This document shows, one piece after another, positions 46,133 through 56,400 of a stretch of DNA of 64,000 nucleotides. Every line of letters begins with the position of its first letter. The first letter of the stretch is position 1. The notes beneath the pieces were generated by a model. That model was not told the origin of the DNA and did not search any database. It saw only the letters and a list, made by a program, of their open reading frames with translations. This DNA comes from Bacteroidota bacterium (GTDB lineage: Bacteria; Bacteroidota; Bacteroidia; Chitinophagales; Chitinophagaceae), in NCBI GenBank assembly GCA_029555415.1, contig JAKPSI010000128.1:62001-126000 (forward strand), given 5' to 3'. Made by a program: the position numbers and the translations under genes.

Positions 46133-46900
46133 ATGCGGATCATTTCCTATAATGTTAATGGCATTCGTGCCGCGATCAAGAAGGGTTTTCTCGACTGGCT
46201 GAAAACGGATCCCGCGGATATCATCTGCGTGCAGGAAACGAAAGCGGTGAAAGATGACGTGGACCATCGCATGTTCAATGAACTCGGTTATCACAACTAT
46301 TGGTTCAGTGCGAAGAAGAAAGGATACAGTGGCGTGGCGGTATTCACCAAACAGGAACCGGATCATGTGGAATATGGCAATGGCCACGGGCCGAGTGATG
46401 AAGAAGGCAGAGTGATCCAGCTTGACTTCGGTGATATCCGGCTGATCAATGCTTATTTCCCTTCCGGAACAAGCGGTGATGAAAGACAGGGTTTCAAATA
46501 TCAGTGGCTGGATGAATGCCAGACCTGGCTGAATAAACTGCGCAAGAAACATCCGAACCTCATCCTCTGTGGTGATTATAATATCGCGCATAACCCGATC
46601 GATATCCATGATCCGAAAGGCAACAAGAACTCATCCGGATTCCTGCCGGAAGAAAGGGAATGGATGACAAAATTCCTGGAAAGCGGCTGGACGGACAGTT
46701 TCCGGGTTTTCCACCCCGAACCGCACCGTTACAGCTGGTGGAGTCAGCGTTTCCCCAGTGTACGCCTGCAGAACAAGGGCTGGCGGATCGATTATATCAC
46801 GGTCACGGAGCCTCTGGTACCCAGGTTGAAGGACGCGGAGATCTACCCGGATGTGAAGCACAGCGACCATTGTCCGGTATATGTTGAATTAAAGAAATAA
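46133..46900 (+). CDS. xth: Exodeoxyribonuclease III / AP endonuclease
   Basis: The 255-residue protein matches ExoIII: IISYNVNGIRAAIKKGFLDWL, DIICVQETK (metal-binding Glu), LCGDYNIAHNPIDI (catalytic Asp/Asn), DSFRVFHP, YSWWSQR and VKHSDHCPVYVEL (catalytic Asp-His). It cleaves abasic sites and trims 3' ends in base-excision repair. The start ATG 46133 is chosen at the conserved N-terminus. The DUF4286 gene follows 3 bases downstream. Confidence 0.95.
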   Translation: MRIISYNVNGIRAAIKKGFLDWLKTDPADIICVQETKAVKDDVDHRMFNELGYHNYWFSAKKKGYSGVAVFTKQEPDHVEYGNGHGPSDEEGRVIQLDFGDIRLINAYFPSGTSGDERQGFKYQWLDECQTWLNKLRKKHPNLILCGDYNIAHNPIDIHDPKGNKNSSGFLPEEREWMTKFLESGWTDSFRVFHPEPHRYSWWSQRFPSVRLQNKGWRIDYITVTEPLVPRLKDAEIYPDVKHSDHCPVYVELKK

Positions 46901-46903
46901 GTC

Positions 46904-47209
46904 ATGTTCATCTATAATATCACCATGAAAGTGGATCCGGCCATCGTAAATGAATGGTTACAGTGGCAAAAGGAGGAACATATCCCGGATATCATGGCAA
47001 CTGGTTGTTTTTCCGCGCACCGTTTTTTCCGTTTACTGGATGTGGATGACTCCGACGGCCCCACCTATGTGATACAATATGAGGCAAGGGACCGGGAAGA
47101 CTACGAACGCTATATCGGACAGTTCGCACAACAGATGCGTGAAAAAGCACATGCAAGGTGGCAGCAACGTTTTGTTGCGTTCCGCACCAACATGGAGAGT
47201 GTGAATTGA
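46904..47209 (+). CDS. DUF4286 family protein
   Basis: The 101-residue protein starts MFIYNITMKVD and contains EWLQWQKEEHIPDIMATGCF, the characteristic DUF4286 pattern, resembling a small dimeric alpha/beta-barrel-like fold. No function is known. It is translated right after exonuclease III, probably in one transcript. It belongs to an ordinary conserved family; nothing is odd. Confidence 0.82.
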   Translation: MFIYNITMKVDPAIVNEWLQWQKEEHIPDIMATGCFSAHRFFRLLDVDDSDGPTYVIQYEARDREDYERYIGQFAQQMREKAHARWQQRFVAFRTNMESVN

Positions 47210-47441
47210 GTGTGCAAAAGATTAATTTTTATTTTGCAGTTTCTCAAACAATTGTATATTCCCCAAAACCCACGCCCCGCCTGAATTTCAGCCTGCGTTC
47301 CGTGAAACAGGCCACCAGCAAGGGTTTCAGAATACCACTCAGTACTTACCCGTAGCCATCACGGAAATGCAAATCTGCCAAAAACCTTGTCCGGAGCGGT
47401 TTCGGGCGATTTTTCAAAATCCCGGAAAATCAAAGAAATTT

Positions 47442-47471
47442 TTTGTTGGAATCAAAAAGCGTCTAAATTTG
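47442..47471 (+). promoter_or_regulatory. Bacteroidota promoter of the HU gene
   Basis: TTTG at 47442-47445 and TAAATTTG at 47464-47471 are 18 bases apart, one short of the usual spacing. Transcription would start 20-30 bases before the HU ATG at 47504. The rest of the gap 47210-47441 shows nothing recognisable. Confidence 0.65.
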
Positions 47472-47503
47472 TCGCTGTACTAAAACCATTAAAAAATACA
47501 GTT

Positions 47504-47773
47504 ATGAACAAAGCTGAATTAATCGCAAAGATCGCCGACGACGCTGGCATCACTAAGACACAAGCAAACGCTTCTCTGGATTCTTTCGTTGAGGCTGTTA
47601 CCAAAACTTTGAAAGGTGGTGGTAAAGTAACCCTGGTTGGATTCGGTACTTTCTCAGTATCTAAAAGAGCTGCCCGCAATGGCCGCAACCCCCAAACAGG
47701 TGCTGTCATCAAGATCAAAGCACGCAAAGTTGCCCGCTTCAAAGCTGGTAAAGAACTTTCTGCTAAAATGTGA
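47504..47773 (+). CDS. HU family DNA-binding protein
   Basis: The 89-residue protein matches HU throughout: MNKAELIAKIADDAGITK, FVEAVTKTLKGGGKVTLVGF, GTFSVSKRAARNGRNPQTGA and the C-terminal KARKVARFKAGKEL. It compacts DNA as a dimer. The ATG at 47504 is at the conserved N-terminus; the longer frame upstream runs through the promoter and is rejected. It has its own promoter and a strong terminator, consistent with high monocistronic expression. Confidence 0.95.
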   Translation: MNKAELIAKIADDAGITKTQANASLDSFVEAVTKTLKGGGKVTLVGFGTFSVSKRAARNGRNPQTGAVIKIKARKVARFKAGKELSAKM

Positions 47774-47791
47774 TGGTTCCATTGCCGTAAT

Positions 47792-47831
47792 AAAAAAGCT
47801 CCGGTTCTTTTATCAGTACCGGAGCTTTTTT
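47792..47831 (+). terminator. Intrinsic terminator after HU gene
   Basis: AAAAAAGCTCCGGT and ACCGGAGCTTTTTT form a long stem ending in a T run, 18 bases after the HU stop. Confidence 0.9.
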
Positions 47832-47849
47832 AATTCCACTACTTAGACC

Positions 47850-47857
47850 TATTTTTG
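47850..47857 (+). promoter_or_regulatory. -7 element of the THX gene
   Basis: TATTTTTG matches TAnnTTTG 17 bases before the ATG at 47875; the -33 region is a T run overlapping the HU terminator, without a clean TTTG. Confidence 0.5.
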
Positions 47858-47874
47858 CACTCTAAATAAATACC

Positions 47875-47988
47875 ATGGGAAGAGGAGATAAAAAAACCGC
47901 AAAAGGCAAACGCTTCAAAGGCTCATTCGGTAAAAGCCGTCCTGCCAAGAAAGCTGCCGTTAAGAAAGCCGCTAAAAAGAGCGCATAA
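47875..47988 (+). CDS. 30S ribosomal protein THX
   Basis: The 37-residue, very basic protein starts MGRGDKKTAKGKRFKGSFGK and continues SRPAKKAAVKKAAKKSA. The MGxGDKKTxxGKxxxGSxG pattern is that of the small ribosomal protein THX, seen in Thermus and in Bacteroidota. It stabilises the 30S head. It is short enough to be missed by gene callers. It lies between two terminators, after HU and before the convergent pdxH, so it should be made from its own small transcript. Confidence 0.85.
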   Translation: MGRGDKKTAKGKRFKGSFGKSRPAKKAAVKKAAKKSA

Positions 47989-47991
47989 AAT

Positions 47992-48030
47992 AAAAGGAAC
48001 GGCAGCGGCTGAACCGTTACCGTTCCTTTT
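47992..48030. terminator. Bidirectional terminator between THX and pdxH
   Basis: AAAAGGAACGG and CCGTTCCTTTT pair around 48011; the stem is bordered by A and T runs, so it can serve both the plus-strand THX gene and the minus-strand pdxH gene. Confidence 0.8.
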
Positions 48031-48045
48031 ACTTATTTATCCAGC

Positions 48046-48690
48046 CTAAGGGGCCAGTCGCTCCATTACCCACCTCATTTTTTCATTCAGCCTGTATTGC
48101 AAACGGTCGTGCAAACGCCCCGGTCTGCCCTGCCAGAACTCAATAATGGCCGGTTTTACGATGTATCCGCCCCAATGGTCGGGACGGGGAACGGCCTTAT
48201 TCTTGTATTGCTTGCTCAGTGTGGCATAGCGTTTCTGCAGCCATTCCCGGTTGCGGATCACGGTGCTTTGCGGTGAAGTGATCGCTCCCACCTGGCTTTC
48301 CCAGGGGCGGGAATGGAAATATTCATCGCTTTCATGAGCCGGGATCTTTTCGATCATACCGGTGATCCGGACCTGGCGCTCCAGTTCCTTCCAGAAAAAA
48401 ACGAGACAGGCTTTCGGGTTCTCCGCCACTTCAGCGCCTTTGGGGCTGCCGTAATTGGTGAAGAAAACGAATCCTTCCGGACTGTAATCTTTCAGCAACA
48501 CGATCCTTGCGGAAGGGAGCCCATCCGCGCTGGCGGTTGCCAGGGTCATGGCATTGACCTCATCGATGTTCGACTTCAGCGCTTCTTTCCACCATTTGCC
48601 GAATTGCTTGATGGGATCTGCGTTGGCCGTTTTTTCGGTCAGGCTTTTCTTCGAATAGGTTTTGCGGATATCCGCTATTTTAACGGGCAT
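48046..48690 (-). CDS. pdxH: Pyridoxamine 5'-phosphate oxidase
   Basis: The 214-residue protein matches PdxH: RKTYSKKSLTEKTANADPI, AMTLATASADGLPSARIVLL, FVFFTNYGSPKGAEVAENP, FWKELERQVRITG and the C-terminal WGGYIVKPAIIEFWQGRPG and RLHDRLQY, which bind FMN and the substrate. It oxidises pyridoxine or pyridoxamine phosphate to pyridoxal phosphate. It stands alone on the minus strand, with a -7 element upstream. Confidence 0.95.
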   Translation of the reverse strand: MPVKIADIRKTYSKKSLTEKTANADPIKQFGKWWKEALKSNIDEVNAMTLATASADGLPSARIVLLKDYSPEGFVFFTNYGSPKGAEVAENPKACLVFFWKELERQVRITGMIEKIPAHESDEYFHSRPWESQVGAITSPQSTVIRNREWLQKRYATLSKQYKNKAVPRPDHWGGYIVKPAIIEFWQGRPGRLHDRLQYRLNEKMRWVMERLAP

Positions 48691-48708
48691 ACTGTTCTGA
48701 TTTTACAT

Positions 48709-48716
48709 CAAAGGTA
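48709..48716 (-). promoter_or_regulatory. -7 element of pdxH
   Basis: On the minus strand this reads TACCTTTG, an exact TAnnTTTG, 18 bases before the pdxH start. No exact -33 TTTG is seen; a TTTTTT run occupies that area. Confidence 0.5.
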
Positions 48717-48778
48717 AAGCGGCAGGTTGGTAAAAAAAGGAATGAGGGCAGCCTGAAAACTGATATTCGTCAGCAGGA

Positions 48779-49789
48779 TCAATCGTGATGGCGGCGTTTC
48801 GCCAGATCGTCCCTTTCTTCAGAAACCATGTTGAGCCGGCTTTCCAGCTCACCCACTTTGCGGAGTTGCTGTTCCAGCTTTTTATTGGTCTCTGACATGG
48901 TCTGCAGATCATGGTTCAGATCTTCCAGATAAGCCAGTCTTTTCTGCAGCTGCTGTTTCTGAGTATTGGTATCCTGATAGATGGTATTGAGTTCGCTGAG
49001 TTCCTCTCTCAGGCGCAGGTTCTCCGATTGCAGGTTACTGGACTTGAGTCGCAGTTCATCCATATCCCGGGTGAGGGTGTAATTATTTTCCCGCAGTTCT
49101 TCCAGTTCCATACTGTTCATCTTGGAAGAGCTGAGCTGGGCTTCCAGTTTCTGGATCTTGGCCTGCAGATTGCCGAATTCACTGTAGGCGCTGTCGAGCA
49201 TGGAATGCATCTCGCGTGACAGGTGCTCTTTTTCCCTAACGATGCGTACTTCCTTGTCCTTATGCAACACCTGCTCTTCCAGTTCAGCTACACGATCGGT
49301 CAGTATTTCGTTCTGGCGCTGGATCTCGCGGTGTTTCTCTTCGTTCTCCTTGACCCTTTCCACCTGGGTCAGTAACTGATTGATCTTGGTATTATGCTCC
49401 AGCAGGCTGCTCTGTGCATCCCGCAGCTGATCGATGTAGTCGTTCTTTTCTCCCGGGACGGGCAATTGCTTTTTCAGCTTCTCCAGCTCTTCCTTCAGCC
49501 GTTTATTCTGGATCCGCAGTTCTTCCGATTCAATGGAAAGGATGTCCCTTGTTTCATGTGACTCATCCGCATTCTCTTTCAGTTCGGCGATCATTTTGTC
49601 ACGCACTTCGATATCATTGAAATAGCGGAGCTTCCACTCATCGAGTGTTTTGAGCACTTTCTCCGTGTGCATCGGGGTGTTGTTCAGCTGCCGGCGACTG
49701 GTGATGAAGAAGTGAATGGTAATACCAAGAATGATGGCTCCCAGCATCAGGATGATGATCTCAGCGATGGAAAGAGAAAGATTGGCCAT
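48779..49789 (-). CDS. Membrane-anchored coiled-coil protein
   Basis: The 336-residue protein has one N-terminal membrane helix (IIILMLGAIILGITIHFFI) followed by about 290 residues rich in E, K, L and Q in heptad pattern (ELRIQNKRLKEELEKLKKQL, LEELRENNYTLTRDMDELRL), so an extended coiled coil, probably in the cytoplasm. It ends in a short basic/histidine tail (RRHHD). It resembles scaffold-like proteins but no family is recognised. It is monocistronic by position. Confidence 0.7.
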   Translation of the reverse strand: MANLSLSIAEIIILMLGAIILGITIHFFITSRRQLNNTPMHTEKVLKTLDEWKLRYFNDIEVRDKMIAELKENADESHETRDILSIESEELRIQNKRLKEELEKLKKQLPVPGEKNDYIDQLRDAQSSLLEHNTKINQLLTQVERVKENEEKHREIQRQNEILTDRVAELEEQVLHKDKEVRIVREKEHLSREMHSMLDSAYSEFGNLQAKIQKLEAQLSSSKMNSMELEELRENNYTLTRDMDELRLKSSNLQSENLRLREELSELNTIYQDTNTQKQQLQKRLAYLEDLNHDLQTMSETNKKLEQQLRKVGELESRLNMVSEERDDLAKRRHHD

Positions 49790-49966
49790 ATTCCCTGTTA
49801 AACCATTTTGGAAGTGTGTTGATATTTAATGACTAAAGCAGTTATTGATCACAGGGTTCCGAAAACGTTGTTGCAAGTTAACGGCTCTGTACAACTGACA
49901 AATAGTAAAACTACGAGTGGGAGTAAATAGTTATTATCTCAGGGGGCTTGTACGTGAACACCCGTA

Positions 49967-50680
49967 TTAACCGCGGACAAGGGTGCCGACCTTCTCACCG
50001 GTGACCACACGTTTGAGGTTTCCTTCCTGATTCATGTTGAAAACGATGATCGGCAGGCTGTTCTCCATACAAAGTGTGAAAGCGGTCATGTCCATGACCC
50101 GGAGGTTATTGGTCAGGCATTCCTGGAAAGTGATCACGTTGAAGCGGGTGGCTTTCGGATCTTTTTCCGGATCGGCGGTATAGATACCATCCACGCGGGT
50201 GCCTTTCAGGATCACATCCGCATTGATCTCGATGGCGCGGAGGGAGCCGGCCGTATCTGTTGTAAAGTAAGGATTACCGGTACCTGCACCGAAGATCACC
50301 ACGCGGCCTTTTTCCAGGTGACGGATGGCGCGGCGGCGGATATAAGGTTCAGCGATCTGTTCCATTTTGATGGCGCTCTGGAGGCGGGTGTAGACGCCGA
50401 TACGCTCCAGGCCGGCCTGCAGGGCCATACCGTTGATCACGGTGGCCAGCATACCCATATAATCACCATGCGCCCTTTCAATACCAGTTTCCGCCTCATT
50501 CATACCCCGGTAGATATTACCACCACCGATCACCACAGCCACCTGAACACCGAGTTCAGTGATCGTTTTGATATCGCGGGCGTACTGGCCGATCACATCG
50601 GAATCCAATCCGAAGTTCTTATCGCCCATTAATGCTTCACCGGAAAGTTTGAGGAGGATGCGTTTGTACTTAGGTAACAT
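49967..50680 (-). CDS. pyrH: UMP kinase
   Basis: The 237-residue protein matches bacterial UMP kinase: [64 protein letters not shown] and [17 protein letters not shown]. It phosphorylates UMP to UDP in pyrimidine nucleotide synthesis, as a hexamer regulated by GTP and UTP. In many bacteria it lies between tsf and frr; here tsf is 7 kb away behind the efflux operon, so that order is broken. Repeat copy A starts just behind its promoter region. Confidence 0.95.
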   Translation of the reverse strand: MLPKYKRILLKLSGEALMGDKNFGLDSDVIGQYARDIKTITELGVQVAVVIGGGNIYRGMNEAETGIERAHGDYMGMLATVINGMALQAGLERIGVYTRLQSAIKMEQIAEPYIRRRAIRHLEKGRVVIFGAGTGNPYFTTDTAGSLRAIEINADVILKGTRVDGIYTADPEKDPKATRFNVITFQECLTNNLRVMDMTAFTLCMENSLPIIVFNMNQEGNLKRVVTGEKVGTLVRG

Positions 50681-50698
50681 AGCGGAGGTATTTCGGGG

Positions 50699-50706
50699 CG
50701 AAGATA
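50699..50706 (-). promoter_or_regulatory. Possible -7 element of pyrH
   Basis: On the minus strand this reads TATCTTCG, one base off TAnnTTTG, 18 bases before the pyrH ATG. The -33 area falls in repeat copy A. Confidence 0.35.
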
Positions 50707-50707
50707 C

Positions 50708-50912
50708 GGAAATAGCTGCAAGCTGATAGCTATAAGCTGCAAGGGTATTCTATGATTCAACCGTGTTGTCTGGAAGTATATGCTTCGTTGGGATAAGCTG
50801 CTGGCCACTGGCTATTGGCTGCTGGGACGTGCTAAGAAGCTGAACGCACTATTTAAGCTCCATAGAAGGGACTAAAGACTATTGATTACAGACTACAGAC
50901 TGTTCCCTCACC
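50708..50912 (+). repeat. Modular intergenic repeat, copy A
   Basis: In order: AGCTGCAAGCTGATAGCT units (50714-50743), TTCAACCGTGTT, CGTTGGGATAAGCTGCTGG and GGCTGCTGGGACGTGCTAAG, AAGCTGAAC, TAGAAGGGACTAA, then GACT-type units (AGACTACAGACT) to about 50902. The same module order appears at 57181-57355, and inverted at 35799-36030. It fills the pyrH-tolC gap. Confidence 0.7.
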
Positions 50913-50951
50913 CCGGTGATAATAGTCACGCTGCAGCCCATCCCGTAAAAA

Positions 50952-50959
50952 TAGCTTTG
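50952..50959 (+). promoter_or_regulatory. -7 element of the efflux operon
   Basis: TAGCTTTG matches TAnnTTTG, 18 bases before the TolC-like gene ATG at 50978. No exact TTTG is present at the -33 distance. Confidence 0.5.
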
Positions 50960-50977
50960 CGCAAACATTAAAATCAG

Positions 50978-52312
50978 ATGTTGAAATTCACAAATACTTT
51001 GTTACACGGGGCGTTCGTCTCCCTGATCTGTATATCAGGTTTTGCTGCTACGGCGCAGGTAAAGGAACAGCCCATCAGTCTTCAGCAAGCCATTGACAGT
51101 GCGCTTACCCATAACAGGAACCTGAAGATGTCGGGTTTGGACAGGGACATCGCTCTTTCAAAATACAGGCAGACCAATGCTATATATATGCCTCAGTTGA
51201 ATTTTTCAATGACGGGCATGGCAACGGACAATCCGCTGAATGTTTTTGGACTGAAACTGGGCCAGGGGCTGGTCACACAGAGCGATTTCGATCCGGCAAG
51301 ACTCAATGATCCGGCTACCCGCTCGGATTTCATGACCCGTTTTTCGCTGCAACAACCGATCTATAATCCCGAATTATTCGAACAGCGTAAAGCCGCTGCT
51401 GCTGCTGCTGCCGCATCAAAATGGGCGGGTCAGCGTCAGGAAGCCTTTATCCGTTTCGAAACCCAGAAGGCATTTCTTCAATTGCAGTTCACGATGGATG
51501 CGGAAAATGTAATGGCGGATGGACTGCATACCGCTACAGCATTGTATAAATTCACGAAAGACCGCGCAGAACAGGGATTACTGCAACAATCCGATGCTTT
51601 GAACGCTTCTGTTCAAGTTACAGGAATGGAAACCGCGCTTGCTGAATCAAAGTCATCGGTACTGAATGCCTCTGACTATCTGGGCTACCTGATGGGTAAA
51701 ACACCCGGGATCCGTTTTCAGCCGACCCCCGCCACTGATCAGGTCAATAATAATACGATCAATCCGGTCCTGAATGAGAACCGTTCAGATTTCAAAGCGA
51801 TGGAGCAGGCGATCGCCGCATCCGATCTGATGATCAGCGCATCCAGAAAAAGTTATCTGCCACGACTGAATGCATTCGGCTCCATGCAGTGGAATGATAA
51901 AGCACTGGCAGGTTTCGGGGCACACTCCTGGCTGGCAGGCCTGAATCTTTCCTGGGACATCTTCCGCGGCAACAGTACACGGAATAAGATCAGTACGCAA
52001 ACGCTGGAAACACAAAAGCTCCGGGAGCAACTGAATGAACAAAAGGACCAGAGCAGGCTGGAACTGGAGAAAACGATCCGTCAGTTACAGGATGCGAAAC
52101 AGCGTATCACCCGGGATGAAGCAGCACTGAACAGCGCAACAGAAGCCCTGCGTATCCTGCAGAACAGGTATGAGCAGGGATTGGTGAACAGTACGGATGT
52201 ACTGCAGGCACAATCACAGATCACGCGTCTCGGACTGGAGAAAGCTCAAGCCATATTCACTCTCCGTACAACACTTGCGTACCTGAATTTCCTTTCTGAG
52301 AACAATCAATAA
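50978..52312 (+). CDS. TolC-family outer-membrane efflux protein
   Basis: The 444-residue protein has a signal peptide (FVSLICISGFAATAQ) and two TolC-type repeats of long helices, with LQQAIDSALTHNRNLKMS at the start and LRILQNRYEQGLVNSTDVLQ near the C-terminus. An alanine-rich stretch (KAAAAAAAASKW) lies in the first repeat. It forms the outer-membrane channel of a tripartite pump. It is the first gene of the operon, 24 bases before the adaptor gene. Confidence 0.93.
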   Translation: MLKFTNTLLHGAFVSLICISGFAATAQVKEQPISLQQAIDSALTHNRNLKMSGLDRDIALSKYRQTNAIYMPQLNFSMTGMATDNPLNVFGLKLGQGLVTQSDFDPARLNDPATRSDFMTRFSLQQPIYNPELFEQRKAAAAAAAASKWAGQRQEAFIRFETQKAFLQLQFTMDAENVMADGLHTATALYKFTKDRAEQGLLQQSDALNASVQVTGMETALAESKSSVLNASDYLGYLMGKTPGIRFQPTPATDQVNNNTINPVLNENRSDFKAMEQAIAASDLMISASRKSYLPRLNAFGSMQWNDKALAGFGAHSWLAGLNLSWDIFRGNSTRNKISTQTLETQKLREQLNEQKDQSRLELEKTIRQLQDAKQRITRDEAALNSATEALRILQNRYEQGLVNSTDVLQAQSQITRLGLEKAQAIFTLRTTLAYLNFLSENNQ

Positions 52313-52336
52313 ATAACAAGCAATCAAACAGCATAT

Positions 52337-53428
52337 ATGAAGTCAAGCATTTTACTCTTCGTCTCTTTTTCAATTATCATTTTTACTTCCTGCGGAAGCA
52401 AGGGGTCAGATCCGGTACAGGAAAAGACAGCAGCGATAAACGTTACACTCAGCGCACCCGCTGCACCGGATGGTCAGCATATCCTGATCAGCGGGCAGGC
52501 TGAAGCAATCCAGAAAGCGGTGATCAGCACACGCATGATGGGGCAGATCACCTCACTTCCTGTTAAGATGGGCGATCAGGTCCGGAAAGGACAGTTACTG
52601 GCAACGATCAGTAATAATGATATACAGGCACGTAAAGCACAGGCCGGTGCCGCTATCGCGGAAGCAGAGGCGAATGTAAAAAGTGCGCAAAAGGATTTCG
52701 ACCGCTATACCGCCCTTTTCAGCAAACAAAGCGCATCCGCCAAGGAGCTTGACAATGTAACGCTGCAGTATCATGCCGCACAATCCAGGCTGGAAGCGGC
52801 TTTGCAAATGAGGAATGAAGCGAATGCCATGCTTGCCTATACGAATCTTACCGCACCCTTCGATGGTGTGATCACCCAGAAGAATGCCGATCCCGGTGGC
52901 ATGGCCAGTCCGGGCCAGCCCCTGCTGGTACTGGAACAGGATGGACTCCTTCAATTCAGTGCTTATGTCAGTGAAGCGGATATCAATAAAGTGAAAACAG
53001 GTATGAAGGCCACTGCAGTGGTCAGCGCTGCAGGCATCACCGTACCCTGCACCGTAAGTGCGGTCAACACTTCATCGGTGCTGACCGGCGGACAATACGA
53101 GATCAAACTGTCAGTGGCAAAAGCGGACCAGAAAGGTCTTCGTTCCGGTATGTATGCGAATATCAGCATTCCGGTCACCGGCGTACAAAGCAGCACAGCA
53201 ACAGATAGCCAGGTACTCGTTCCGCTCAGCGCACTGGTACATAATGACCAGCTCACAGGTCTCTATACCGTCAGCAGCAATAACACGGCTTTACTGCGCT
53301 GGGTCAGGACCGGTAAAACATTCGGCAATAACATTGAGATCTTGTCAGGACTGGCAGCTGATGAACAATTCATCATGCAGGCAGAGGGCAAACTGTATAA
53401 TGGTGCAGCGGTCAATGTCAGGAAATAA
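52337..53428 (+). CDS. RND efflux periplasmic adaptor (lipoprotein)
   Basis: The 363-residue protein has a lipobox (IIFTSCGSK), then the membrane-fusion-protein layout: barrel-sandwich segment (SLPVKMGDQVRKGQLLATI), helical hairpin (AEANVKSAQKDFDRYTALFS), second half of the sandwich (LTAPFDGVITQKNADPGG) and beta-barrel/membrane-proximal domains. It links the inner-membrane pump to the TolC channel. It is in one operon with both. Members of this family carry drugs, metals or other toxic compounds. Confidence 0.92.
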   Translation: MKSSILLFVSFSIIIFTSCGSKGSDPVQEKTAAINVTLSAPAAPDGQHILISGQAEAIQKAVISTRMMGQITSLPVKMGDQVRKGQLLATISNNDIQARKAQAGAAIAEAEANVKSAQKDFDRYTALFSKQSASAKELDNVTLQYHAAQSRLEAALQMRNEANAMLAYTNLTAPFDGVITQKNADPGGMASPGQPLLVLEQDGLLQFSAYVSEADINKVKTGMKATAVVSAAGITVPCTVSAVNTSSVLTGGQYEIKLSVAKADQKGLRSGMYANISIPVTGVQSSTATDSQVLVPLSALVHNDQLTGLYTVSSNNTALLRWVRTGKTFGNNIEILSGLAADEQFIMQAEGKLYNGAAVNVRK

Positions 53429-53467
53429 AAAAGCGTTCAACTCTTATCATTCGGTCAACAGAAAATT

Positions 53468-56400
53468 ATGCAAGAAGGAATCTCCGGTAAAATAGCGAAG
53501 TCGTTCATTAAATCGAAACTCACGATCCTGCTGATGGTGGCATTCCTCCTCATTGGCGGATACAGTACCATGCTGATCCCGCGGGAGGAAGAGCCGCAGA
53601 TCCAGGTACCGATGGCGGATATCCTGATCGGTTTCCCGGGTGCGGGTCCGAAAGAAGTGGAGACCAAGGTCAGCGCCCCATTGGAAAAAATGATCTCCAA
53701 TATCAAAGGCGTGGAATACGTGTACTCCACCTCCATGAAAGGACAGGCGATGATCATCGTCCAGTTCTATGTAGGGCAGGATATAGAACGCTCGCTCGTG
53801 AAATTATACAACGAGCTGATGAAGAACATGGATAAAATGCCAGCTGGCATCACGTTACCGCTGGTAAAGACCCGTGCCATTGATGATGTACCGGCACTGG
53901 GTATCACACTCTGGAGCGAACATTACGATGATTATACATTGCGCCAGATGAGTGAAGCACTCAGCAATGAAGTAAAGAAAGTGAAGGATGTAGCGGATGC
54001 AAAGATCATCGGCGGCCGCAGCCGTCAGATCAAAGTGGTATTGGACAAAAGCCGGATGGCCGCGCATCATACCGACTTCATGAGCATCACCCGTAACATC
54101 CAGGGCAACAATGCGCAAACAACAGCCGGCAATCTGCTGAGCAGGGATACCGCATTCGTCGTGGAGACGGGGAATTTTCTGCACTCGATAGAAGATGTGG
54201 AGAATATGATCGTGGGCACCGACCACGACCAGCCTGTATTCCTGAAGGATGTGGCCAGCATCGCCGATGGCCCTGAAACGCCCGCCCAGTATGTGATGTA
54301 CGGATATGGTGCAGCGGATACCAGCCGCAGCGCTTTCCGTTCCGAATATCCGGCCGTAACCCTTTCCATTGCCAAAAGAAAAGGTGCTGACGCGATGCGG
54401 CTGTCTGAACAGATCCTTTCACGTGTGGAACATGCCAAACAACAACTCATCCCTTCCGATGTACATGTAACAGTAACCCGCAACTATGGCGAAACCGCCT
54501 CCGCGAAAGTGAGTGAGCTTTTGCTGCATTTGTTCATCGCCATCGTTGTGGTCACCTTATTCGTGATGCTGGCCATGGGCTGGCGCGGCGGACTGGTCGT
54601 ATTCCTGTCGGTACCGGTCACCTTCGCATTGACGCTCTTCTCTTATTACATGCTGGACTATACACTGAACCGGATCACGCTTTTCGCGCTGGTGTTCATT
54701 ACCGGTATCGTGGTGGACGACTCCATCATCATTGCGGAGAACATGCACCGGCACTTCAAGATGAAGCGGCTGCCGCCATTGCAGGCAGCCATCTTCGCGA
54801 TCAATGAAGTAGGGAATCCAACTATCCTCGCCACATTTACCGTCATCGCCGCCGTATTACCTATGGCATTTGTTTCCGGACTGATGGGTCCGTACATGAG
54901 TCCGATGCCGATCGGCGCCTCCATTGCCATGATGCTTTCCCTGATCGTAGCTCTGACACTTACCCCCTATCTGGGTTATATCTTCCTGCGTGAAAAAGAA
55001 AAGAAAGGACATCCTGAGGAAAAGCCGCATGTACTGGAAGAAAGTAAGATCTATAAATTATACCGCTCCTTCATCAACCCTTTACTGGAAACGCGCTGGA
55101 AGCGTTATGCTTTCATTGGTGGTACCGTCATCATCCTGCTGGCCAGTCTCGGATTGTTCTATACAAAATCCGTTGCCGTCAAAATGCTGCCCTTCGATAA
55201 TAAGAATGAATTCCAGGTGGTGATCGATATGCCGGAAGGCACGCCACTGGAAAGGACTGCAGCCGTTACACGTGATATCGCGGCCGTGATCTCCCAGCAA
55301 CCGCTGGTGGAGAATTATCAGGAATACATCGGCACCTCCGCGCCGATCAGTTTCAACGGTCTGGTACGGCACTATGATATGCGCCGTGGCGAGAACATCG
55401 CCGATATCCAGGTGAATCTGGTCAATAAAGAAGAAAGGAAAAAACAAAGCCATCAGATCGCTAAAGAACTCCGGCCGCTGTTGCAGGCGATCGCGAAGAA
55501 GTACAATGCCAATGTGAAAGTGGTGGAAGTGCCGCCCGGTCCTCCGGTATTGTCAACACTGGTTGCTGAGATCTACGGGCCTGATTATAACCAGCAGATC
55601 AAAGTGGCGGCAGAAGTGAAGAAAGAACTGGCCAAAACACCGGATGTGGTGGACATCGACTGGATGGTGGAAGATGATCAGCCGGAATATGATTTTGAGG
55701 TCGATAAGGAAAAGGCCATGCGTTATGGTATCGCACCTGCGCAGATCGTTTCCTCATTGCGTACCGCGCTTTCCGGCAGCAATGTCGGTACGCTGTACAC
55801 CCCGGCATCCTTCAATCCCGTGAATATCGTACTGCAACTGGCAGATGCGGATAAGGCATCCATCGGCGACCTGACCAATATCAAGGTCATCAGTCAGCGT
55901 GGTGAATCCATTCCCGTAGGTGACCTGGTACATATCAAAAAGAGTATCCGCGAGAAAAGCATTTACAGGAAGAACCAGAAACGTGTCGTGTATGTTACGG
56001 CCGACATGGCCGGCGTACTTGAAAGCCCGTCTTATGCGATGATGCGCATTTCCGACAGTCTGAAACACCTGCCGGTGCCTGATCATACATTACTGAACGA
56101 AGAATATACCAGTCAGCCTGAATTTGAAGACAGTTTCACACTCAAATGGGATGGCGAATGGCAGATCACGTATGAAGTGTTCCGTGATCTTGGCATTGCC
56201 TTTCTGGTAGTGATCATCATCATCTATATGCTGATCGTGGGCTGGTTCCAGAATTTCAAGGTGCCCATCGTCATGCTGGCAGCAATCCCGCTGTCGCTGG
56301 TCGGTATCCTAGTTGGTCACTGGATGATGGGCGCGTTCTTCACCGCCACCTCCATGATCGGTTTCATTGCACTGGCCGGTGTGATGGTGAGGAACTCCGT

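Noticed and set aside
48703-48912. Small ORF on the minus strand beside pdxH
   Set aside because: It overlaps the coiled-coil gene in another frame and the pdxH promoter; no evidence of coding.
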